NCBI GenBank assembly: GCA_964588305.1
Contig: CAZPOP010000043.1
Span: 1-14,593, forward strand
Direction of reading: 5' to 3'
DNA: 14,593 nucleotides
Source: SM1-73 sp964588305
GTDB lineage: Bacteria; Zixibacteria; MSB-5A5; SM1-73
The notes under the pieces are model-generated. The model saw only the letters and a program-made list of their open reading frames with translations. It did not search any database and had not been told where the DNA came from. Shown here piece by piece: positions 6,501 through 12,589 of the stretch. A program made the translations under genes and the position numbers. Position 1 is the stretch's first letter. Each line of letters begins with the position of its first letter.

Positions 6501-9122
6501 TTATTCCCTTAGGTAAAGCAGTTTTTCATCAATCTGCCAGTCGGAGTTGAAAAATCCTGCGCAGGTGACACCTCCCCATCCCTTTTCTCTTACCTCTCCA
6601 TCGAAAATAATAAAGTCGGGCAGTCCGGCGCCGGAATAAATGGCGTTGAAGAAATCCGAAAGCTTCAATCCTTCCCCATCATTTCCTTCGTGAACAAAAA
6701 CAAACTTGTCAGGATTCAATGGATTTGGATATATGAACTCCATGCCCATTTGTTTTTGTTCGATTCTTTTCCTGCCGAAACGGATTTCTCCATCCTTGAC
6801 TCTTATCGGGAGTCTGTTATTTATCTTGTAAGTGATGAAATTCTCATCCGGTCCTCCGAAAAGGATCAGATTATACTCATCTATTATTTCTTTTGTTACC
6901 TCCGTATCGGGAAGAATTTCGGTGAAGCCGTTTGCTCTTTTCCACCATTCGGTGGCTTCAAGCCTTGCCTGGTGAAGGGTCAGCTCGGTTGCGGCAGAAT
7001 CACCCTTGGTGCCGAAGACCAGCACAAAGGGAGAGAAATAAGCTTGTTTTATGGGACCGTAAAATTGGGGCGATTTTTTCAATCCTCCACGTTGGGGCTC
7101 TCCCGTTCGGAATTTATTTCGTATTTTCGAAAACGTTAGAGTCCTGCTGTTCTTAAAAACGTAACGGATTTCCTCCCCGTCTATCGAAATGAGGATTCTC
7201 CCGTAGGGGAGAAGCTGGTCGGATAAAGACAGAGTGAATTGACTTATGTTTTGTGTGCTTATCTCTATTCCATTGTCTTTTACCTCTGTCTTTTTTCGTC
7301 CGATAGAAACGTCGGACACTACATCTTTAGCTCCCTTTATTTCCGCCTCGATTTTAGACTCAAAGAACGGTTTTTCTTGCTGATCTATCTCCACCCAATA
7401 GCTCTTGTTACTCTGTCCGAGATTGGTGGTTTTGAAGATAATGTGTTCGGGATAAGGATTCCGGGTTTTGTCCTTTAAGAATTCCATGACTTCCGGATCA
7501 TCCACGCAGGTGATATGATTCACGGTGTCGACTTCAAACCAGTGACCTTTCCCTGGCAGCTCTCTGTATTGATATTGGTAGCCCAACTCATCCAGGAGCT
7601 TGGCAAACATCCGGGCATGCACCGGCGGGACGTTATCGTCGGAGCCGCCCTGATAGATGAAAAGCGGCAGATTGACCGCATTCTCGATGAAATTCGGGGT
7701 GAAGTCCTCTCTCAGGCTCATATCCCGTATCCCAATCTGTTGAGGCTCGGCAAACAGATAGCCCTTTTGCAGAAACCAGGGAATGTAGAGCTGAAAGCAA
7801 GTCCAGCCTGCCTCGGGAGCAGCGGCAGCGAACAAATCGGGATGAGCCAAAGCCAAATGCCAAACTCCGTGCCCCCCCATGGAATGACCGGTAAGATAGA
7901 TCCTGTTGGTATCGATCGGAAATTCCTTCTTCACCAGCTCGAGGACTTCCAGAGCATCCAGCCGGCCCCAATCCTGCCAGTCGAAGCCAAATCTTCTCCT
8001 GTTGGTGGGAGCGACCACAAAAGCCCAGTCCTTTTGCCGGTAGGCATCCACCTGTCCTGAAGCTTCCACTCCCGCACCATGCAGCGTGAATATAAGGGCA
8101 TATTTTTTGTGAAAATCAAAATCCTTAGGCGGGAGAACCGCATAATATTGGCAGGAACCATCTATTTGGGAGAGGAATGTGATCTTGTGTGATTCTCCCT
8201 CCTTTCTTACCCTGAGGCTGAGGCGATCTTCAAAAATGTGGTCCTGATATGATGCTTTGACGGGAACTGAAATCGTATCCGATCCAAGGATTGGCTCACT
8301 TATTTCTATTTCAAGAGGAATTTTCTTGACACAGAAGGGCATAAGATCGGAAATGGTGATCTCATTCTTATCGAAATACCCTCCATCGCCTATGGAAACC
8401 TTGACGTCTTTCAGTCTTTTGGAGGTGGTATTCAAAACCGTAATACCCGCCCACAGCCAATCCGTTTCGCCTTCAATTACGTCGGGCAGGGTGGCATCTT
8501 TAGTAATCAGCATCACAGGGGCGGGTGCGGGAATGAGTTTGAGTAGAAAGCGATGATCTCCGTAACCGCTGAGGCTCACCAAAACCCGATTGGTTCCATC
8601 TTTCAAAATCACTGGAGTTCTCATAACATCGTGCCCATAGGGGTTGCCCCGATAGCGTTTGCCATTTAGATAGAACGTTCCCACCTTCTCGGCAACTGCC
8701 AACGCTCTTTTTGTGCCATGATTTACAAATTCTGAATAGGCAAATCCGGCGTCGAGAATGCCCGCCACGCCGTATATGTCCATCAAAGTGTCCCACCATA
8801 CGTCCTCATACTCCAGGCTTACCCAGCCTGAAGAGTCGGCGCCCACCTCTTTCCACTGAACCGATCCTCCCTGGGACAATATGCTGGGGTGCTTTTGCCC
8901 CACCTGAGGTCGAAAACTCTCCATATCCTCAATGACCCCGGCGATCCCTTCACGGGCTCCGACGGAAAAAGGACCAGCGTAAAGCCACTCCAGCGGACAT
9001 AATATGTCCTCAATGGTAGGTAGGAACTCATCCTGTCCCAGAAGAGGAGTAGGGAGTAAGACAATGACGAAAAGGAATAACGCAACCTTTTTCAAAAGCT
9101 TGGATCGACCGATGTTTCTCAC
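6501..9122 (-). CDS. Secreted multidomain alpha/beta-hydrolase (esterase/peptidase-like)
   Basis: This protein has 873 residues from GTG 9122. That start has AGGAGG (9133-9128) five bases upstream; the alternative GTG at 9128 overlaps the Shine-Dalgarno. The N-terminus is a signal peptide (KKVALFLFVIVLLPTPLLG). The first roughly 310 residues are beta-rich and probably a binding or packing region. The hydrolase core follows: HGAG (about 348-351, oxyanion side), GHSMGGHGVWH with nucleophile Ser414, YQGGSDDNVPP with Asp495 or Asp496, and GKGHWFE with His527. This is a full Ser-Asp-His triad of the prolyl-oligopeptidase or PHB-depolymerase-like type. The C-terminal part (about 655-770, around GPIKQAYFSPFVLVFGTKG) resembles a region seen in large esterase-type peptidases, but I cannot name it. 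The substrate (ester or peptide) is unknown. It is transcribed divergently from the LOR gene and carries its own promoter candidate. Confidence 0.87.
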   Translation of the reverse strand: MRNIGRSKLLKKVALFLFVIVLLPTPLLGQDEFLPTIEDILCPLEWLYAGPFSVGAREGIAGVIEDMESFRPQVGQKHPSILSQGGSVQWKEVGADSSGWVSLEYEDVWWDTLMDIYGVAGILDAGFAYSEFVNHGTKRALAVAEKVGTFYLNGKRYRGNPYGHDVMRTPVILKDGTNRVLVSLSGYGDHRFLLKLIPAPAPVMLITKDATLPDVIEGETDWLWAGITVLNTTSKRLKDVKVSIGDGGYFDKNEITISDLMPFCVKKIPLEIEISEPILGSDTISVPVKASYQDHIFEDRLSLRVRKEGESHKITFLSQIDGSCQYYAVLPPKDFDFHKKYALIFTLHGAGVEASGQVDAYRQKDWAFVVAPTNRRRFGFDWQDWGRLDALEVLELVKKEFPIDTNRIYLTGHSMGGHGVWHLALAHPDLFAAAAPEAGWTCFQLYIPWFLQKGYLFAEPQQIGIRDMSLREDFTPNFIENAVNLPLFIYQGGSDDNVPPVHARMFAKLLDELGYQYQYRELPGKGHWFEVDTVNHITCVDDPEVMEFLKDKTRNPYPEHIIFKTTNLGQSNKSYWVEIDQQEKPFFESKIEAEIKGAKDVVSDVSIGRKKTEVKDNGIEISTQNISQFTLSLSDQLLPYGRILISIDGEEIRYVFKNSRTLTFSKIRNKFRTGEPQRGGLKKSPQFYGPIKQAYFSPFVLVFGTKGDSAATELTLHQARLEATEWWKRANGFTEILPDTEVTKEIIDEYNLILFGGPDENFITYKINNRLPIRVKDGEIRFGRKRIEQKQMGMEFIYPNPLNPDKFVFVHEGNDGEGLKLSDFFNAIYSGAGLPDFIIFDGEVREKGWGGVTCAGFFNSDWQIDEKLLYLRE

Positions 9123-9200
9123 TTGCACCTCCTGGTGATTTGTCAGACTATAAGATTTCTCTTCGTGGAATCTATTAGTCCAATAGACACCTCTTCATTA

Positions 9201-9230
9201 CATATAGCACACAATGGTTGCGTCTGTCAA
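9201..9230 (-). promoter_or_regulatory. Sigma-70-type promoter candidate for the secreted hydrolase
   Basis: On the minus strand a perfect -35 box TTGACA (9230-9225) is followed, after 18 bases, by TATATG (9206-9201, four of six matches to TATAAT). The predicted transcript would start near 9194 and have a leader of about 70 bases before GTG 9122. Sigma-70 use in this lineage is assumed. Confidence 0.45.
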
Positions 9231-9243
9231 CCAGATTTTGAAG

Positions 9244-9261
9244 GTTCACCTAAAGGTGAAC
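9244..9261. promoter_or_regulatory. Operator-like perfect inverted repeat
   Basis: The arms GTTCACCT (9244-9251) and AGGTGAAC (9254-9261) are perfect inverted repeats with a 2-base AA spacer. The site lies 13 bases upstream of the -35 box of the hydrolase promoter and over 120 bases upstream of the LOR promoter. There is no T tract, so a terminator is unlikely. A dimeric repressor or activator site shared by the two divergent genes fits best; the regulator is not in the window. Confidence 0.55.
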
Positions 9262-9322
9262 ACTCCGGATTGCAGCTCAGCAGGCAACCGTTCGCGTATC
9301 GCGTCACGGAGGGGGCATGGGC

Positions 9323-9363
9323 AATTGCCGAAATCCATCCTCCCTTCAATCGTTACGGCAATT
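9323..9363. promoter_or_regulatory. Wide inverted repeat upstream of the LOR promoter
   Basis: AATTGCCG (9323-9330) and CGGCAATT (9356-9363) form perfect 8-base arms separated by 25 bases, ending 19 bases before the LOR -35 box. It could be a paired regulator site. A weak terminator of an upstream transcript is another reading, as TT follows the right arm. Confidence 0.3.
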
Positions 9364-9382
9364 TTACGCTCTGCGAATCTGC

Positions 9383-9411
9383 TTGACAAATGACTCTGGT
9401 TTTATTAGATA
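9383..9411 (+). promoter_or_regulatory. Sigma-70-type promoter candidate for LOR/SDH
   Basis: A perfect -35 box TTGACA (9383-9388) is followed at 17 bases by TAGATA (9406-9411), a partial -10 match. A CATAAT hexamer at 9417-9422 is another -10 candidate but is badly spaced. The expected leader before ATG 9489 is about 70 bases. Confidence 0.4.
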
Positions 9412-9488
9412 TAGCGCATAATTTTGGGGGCTGGTGGCTGTACGATTTAGAAATTCCTTTAGGTTTGTGCTGCGTCGACGGAGGTTTT

Positions 9489-10799
9489 ATGAAGTGTAGA
9501 ATCGGAGTAAGACGAGAGGATAAAAACAAATGGGAACGCAGGGTTCCTTTGACTCCTGAAGATGTGAGGGAACTTGGGGAAAATCACTCCGTGGAGGTCT
9601 GGCTTCAACCTTCGTCAATTCGCACTTTCTCGGACGAGGAATACGTCCAGGCAGGTGCCAAGATACAGGAAGACCTTACCCCGTGCCCGGTGGTCTTTGG
9701 GGTGAAGGAGATGCCTTCGCAGTTTTTCTCGCCCAATAAGACCTACGTCTTTTTCTCCCATCTGATCAAGGGTCAACTATACAATATGCCCATGTTAAAA
9801 AGAATGCTGGAATTGAAATGCCAACTGATAGATTACGAAAAGGTTACAGATGAGAAAGGAAGGCGCTTGGTCTTTTTCGGAAAACATGCCGGGCTGGCAG
9901 GCATGATCGACACGCTCTGGGCATTGGGGCAGAGGCTTTCCTGGGAAGGAATTTCCAATCCATTTGACAGAATCAAAAATGCTTACAAATATGACGCTCT
10001 TGCAGAAGCCAAAGAAGATATCTCTGAAGTGGGAGAGAAAATCAAAACTGAGGGTCTGAACGAATCTCTGGTGCCTTTAATCTGCGGGATTGCCGGATAC
10101 GGAAACGTCTCCCATGGAGTTCAGGAGATGTTGAACCTTTTACCCATCAAAGAAATCAAACCTGATGAAGTCTCTCCCCTGATCAGAAGCTCGGATTATT
10201 CAAAGAATCACATTTATAAGGTGGTGTTCAAAGAAGGGCACATGGTCGAGCCGGTCTCCGAAAAGGACGGCTTCGGGCTTCAGGATTATTATGACCATCC
10301 TGAGAAATATCGTTCCAGGTTTGAGGCATACCTTCCGCATCTTACGGTGCTGGTGAATTGTATCTATTGGGACGAGCGCTATCCCAGATTGGTCACCAAA
10401 AGGTATTTGAGACAATTGTTTTCAGATCAGCAACAGCCTAAACTGCGCGTAATCGGAGATATAAGCTGTGATATAGAAGGATCCATAGAATGTAACCTTA
10501 AGTGGACCGAGCCGGATAATCCTATCTACGTTTACGATCCGTTCCGGGATGAAGTTAACGATGGCTATGAGGGAAAAGGACCAGTGATATTGGCGGTGGA
10601 TAATCTCCCCTGTGAGGTCCCCCGGGAAGCATCCGCGTATTTCAGCCAAGTGCTCAAACCATTTGTTCCGGAGATAGCGAAGGCGAACTTCTCGGTGGAC
10701 TTTGATCGATGTGTCTTGCCACCGCCGATCAAGAATGCAGTCATTGCTTATCACGGGGAACTCACCCCCAATTACCGTTATATCCGAAATTATTTTTGA
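9489..10799 (+). CDS. Lysine-2-oxoglutarate reductase (saccharopine dehydrogenase, lysine-forming type)
   Basis: This cytoplasmic enzyme of 436 residues is predicted to condense lysine with 2-oxoglutarate to saccharopine using NADPH, the first step of the saccharopine pathway. The N-terminus MKCRIGVRREDKNKWERRVP, with LTPEDVREL, is the AlaDH/PNT-N-type fold used by LOR. Further typical blocks are VVFGVKEMP, TYVFFSHLIKGQ, LIDYEKVTDEKGRRLVFFG and AGLAGMIDTLWALGQRL. A central region (GIAGYGNVSHGVQEML) carries a glycine-rich nucleotide-binding motif. I place the start at ATG 9489 because GGAGG (9480-9484) precedes it. The upstream ATG at 9390 would add 33 unrelated residues and overlaps the promoter. 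The saccharopine dehydrogenase gene follows on the same strand, so together they match the two halves of animal and plant AASS. Either catabolic or biosynthetic direction is possible. Confidence 0.9.
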   Translation: MKCRIGVRREDKNKWERRVPLTPEDVRELGENHSVEVWLQPSSIRTFSDEEYVQAGAKIQEDLTPCPVVFGVKEMPSQFFSPNKTYVFFSHLIKGQLYNMPMLKRMLELKCQLIDYEKVTDEKGRRLVFFGKHAGLAGMIDTLWALGQRLSWEGISNPFDRIKNAYKYDALAEAKEDISEVGEKIKTEGLNESLVPLICGIAGYGNVSHGVQEMLNLLPIKEIKPDEVSPLIRSSDYSKNHIYKVVFKEGHMVEPVSEKDGFGLQDYYDHPEKYRSRFEAYLPHLTVLVNCIYWDERYPRLVTKRYLRQLFSDQQQPKLRVIGDISCDIEGSIECNLKWTEPDNPIYVYDPFRDEVNDGYEGKGPVILAVDNLPCEVPREASAYFSQVLKPFVPEIAKANFSVDFDRCVLPPPIKNAVIAYHGELTPNYRYIRNYF

Positions 10800-10913
10800 G
10801 GTTCTAAATGACGAAACAAGAGTTCTGTGATTTTTCAAATACAATTGTCTTTAACCTGTATATTTCTTTGGTGACGATGGATAAGTAACCGGCTTGCAGA
10901 AAGTTAGCTGTTT

Positions 10914-10990
10914 CGCGCAGCCAAGCCTTCATGGCTTGGCTGGCAAGCCATAAAGGCTTGCCTACGCGTTACCTTGCGGAAAAACGCAAG
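10914..10990. repeat. Near-perfect 55-bp palindrome plus adjacent hairpin
   Basis: From 10914 to 10968 the sequence is almost perfectly self-complementary around a GCTGG centre (10939-10943). The inner arms are ATGGCTTG (10931-10938) and CAAGCCAT (10944-10951), then AAGCCTT with AAGGCTT, then CGCG with CGCG. The same bases can instead form two side-by-side hairpins: GCCAAGCC-TTCAT-GGCTTGGC (10920-10940) and GGCAAGCC-ATAAA-GGCTTGCC (10942-10962). They would be enclosed by CGCGCAG and CTACGCG with one mismatch. A third hairpin, CTTGCG-GAAAAA-CGCAAG (10973-10990), follows. It sits between LOR and SDH and is probably a REP-like repeat; if co-transcribed it would affect the operon mRNA. Confidence 0.75.
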
Positions 10991-11063
10991 ACTTCTGTTC
11001 TAAGCTGTAATTGTATGTTTGGCAGTTTGAAATGCAGGTTTGAATGAAAGGAGAAAAGGAAGG

Positions 11064-12383
11064 ATGAAAAACGTTTTGATCTTAGGGGCAGGGCTGGTAG
11101 CAAAGCCTTTGGTACGTTATCTACTTGACCAGCCCGACTTTCACGTGAAAGTCGCCAGTCGCACCGTAAGCAAGGCGGAGAAATTGGTCGGAGATCATCC
11201 TCGCGGCGAAGCTCAACCACTTATGGTGGATGATACTGCAACTTTGAAGGACTTAATCTCTCAGGCTGATCTGGTGATCAGCATGGTGCCATATACTCAT
11301 CACGTCACGGTTGCCAATCTGTGCATTGAGCTGAAGAAACATATGGTGACCACATCCTATGTCAGCGAGAATATGAAAAAGCTGGACGGTAAGGCAAAGG
11401 ACGCGGGCATTCTGATTTTAAACGAGATAGGGCTTGATCCGGGAATAGACCACATGTCCGCCATGAAGATCATCCATGACGTTCAGAACAAGGGCGGAAG
11501 GATAGCAAGTTTTTATTCGTATTGCGGAGGGCTCCCGGCCCCCGAAGCTAACACCAATCCCTGGGGATACAAATTTTCGTGGAGTCCCAGAGGAGTGGTC
11601 ATGGCAGGAAAGAACTCCGGCCGCTATCTCAAGGACAAAAAAGAGGTGAACGTCCCATCAGAGGATCTTTTCGCACATTTCTGGGAGATGAACATAGAGG
11701 GTTTGCCCAAGCTGGAAGCTTACCCCAATCGGGATTCCGTTCCGTACGTAGAGCTGTATGGAATTTCAGACGCGGACTCCATGTATCGCGGAACTTTGCG
11801 ATATCCGGGTTGGTGTCAAACCATGAAAAAGGTGGTGGAGCTGGGGTTCCTGGAGGATAAGGAACAGGACGTGAAAGGGCTTTCCTTCGCTGATTTCTTA
11901 AGGAAACTGATCCACAAGGAAAAGGCGGCTGATCTGAAGAAGGATCTGGCAACTCACCTGAAGATTGATGAAAGTTCAGAGCCTGTCAAAAGATTCGAGT
12001 GGCTTGGTCTTCTGGCCGATGAACCGTTACCCTACCAGAAGATCTCCCCCCTCGACATTCTGGCAAACAGGCTTTTGGAGAAGCTTCGATATGAAGAGGG
12101 CGAAAGAGACATGATCGTCCTGCACCACGAGTTCACCGCAGAATATCCAAAACAGAAAGAAAAGATTACCTCCACTCTCATAGATTTCGGGATTCCCCAC
12201 GGAGACTCTGCCATGTCCAGGACCGTAGGTTTGCCTGCGGCTATCGGTGCCAGATTGATTCTACAGGGAAAGATAAATGCCACCGGCGTTCACATTCCGG
12301 TGAATCCTGCCATCTATGAACCCACGCTTAGGGAGCTTGAGAAACAGAAGATAGTCTGCAGGGAAAGGACCATGCCGCTTTGA
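11064..12383 (+). CDS. Saccharopine dehydrogenase (glutamate-forming type)
   Basis: This 439-residue cytoplasmic enzyme is predicted to oxidise saccharopine to alpha-aminoadipate semialdehyde and glutamate with NAD(P)+. MKNVLILGAGLVAKP opens a Rossmann fold (GAGLVAKP at 8-15), followed by VKVASRTVSKAEKL. The family core includes DLVISMVPYTHHV, TTSYVSENMKKLDGKAK, LNEIGLDPGIDHMSAMKII and YSYCGGLPAPEANTNPWGYK, the substrate-domain hallmarks of the LYS9/AASS C-terminal half. I chose ATG 11064 over the TTG at 11040 because the longer form would translate the purine-rich Shine-Dalgarno region (AAAGGAG at 11047-11053, GGAAGG at 11058-11063). The preceding LOR gene and a 264-base palindrome-bearing gap suggest one pathway, and either one transcript or a second promoter. 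No alpha-aminoadipate semialdehyde dehydrogenase is in the window. Confidence 0.93.
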   Translation: MKNVLILGAGLVAKPLVRYLLDQPDFHVKVASRTVSKAEKLVGDHPRGEAQPLMVDDTATLKDLISQADLVISMVPYTHHVTVANLCIELKKHMVTTSYVSENMKKLDGKAKDAGILILNEIGLDPGIDHMSAMKIIHDVQNKGGRIASFYSYCGGLPAPEANTNPWGYKFSWSPRGVVMAGKNSGRYLKDKKEVNVPSEDLFAHFWEMNIEGLPKLEAYPNRDSVPYVELYGISDADSMYRGTLRYPGWCQTMKKVVELGFLEDKEQDVKGLSFADFLRKLIHKEKAADLKKDLATHLKIDESSEPVKRFEWLGLLADEPLPYQKISPLDILANRLLEKLRYEEGERDMIVLHHEFTAEYPKQKEKITSTLIDFGIPHGDSAMSRTVGLPAAIGARLILQGKINATGVHIPVNPAIYEPTLRELEKQKIVCRERTMPL

Positions 12384-12416
12384 TTTTGGAATACGCAACT
12401 GGTCTTACGAATCATC

Positions 12417-12489
12417 GGGGTCCTCGAGGGCGAGCCCCCTGTGATACGAATTTTGCGATTGGAGTGGGGTACCCTACCCCGCTCCGCAA
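12417..12489. repeat. Hairpin-rich intergenic repeat between convergent genes
   Basis: Between the SDH stop and the convergent secreted-protein stop lie two structures. The first is GGGG-CTCG with CGAG-CCCC (12417-12438), imperfect. The second is a strong 11-bp stem with one G-T pair: GGAG-T-GGGGTA (12461-12471), loop CCC, then TACCCC-G-CTCC (12475-12485). Flanking TTGC and GCAA extend it to 12453-12489. Similar words occur nearby (TACGAATCATCGG at 12408, TACGAGCATCGG at 12494). The rest of 12384-12589 shows no gene. The strong stem may serve as a transcript end for SDH although no T run follows it. Confidence 0.5.
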
Positions 12490-12589
12490 GAATACGAGCA
12501 TCGGAAGAAACCCGCACGGAAAAGAGAAACAAATCCACAAAAGAACTTAGCCGATCTGCGAACCTACGTATTTCTCATCCGTCGAAGCA

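Noticed and set aside
7515..8060. Plus-strand frame of 181 codons within the secreted hydrolase
   Set aside because: It lies opposite the Ser-Asp-His core, which is strongly recognisable on the minus strand, and has no recognisable domain of its own.
9123..9386. Plus-strand frame of 87 codons between the hydrolase and LOR
   Set aside because: It covers both promoter candidates and the inverted repeats, and its start sits in the complement of the hydrolase Shine-Dalgarno. No protein pattern is seen.
10422..10844. Minus-strand frame of 140 codons over the end of LOR
   Set aside because: Antisense to conserved LOR sequence, with no signal or motif of its own.
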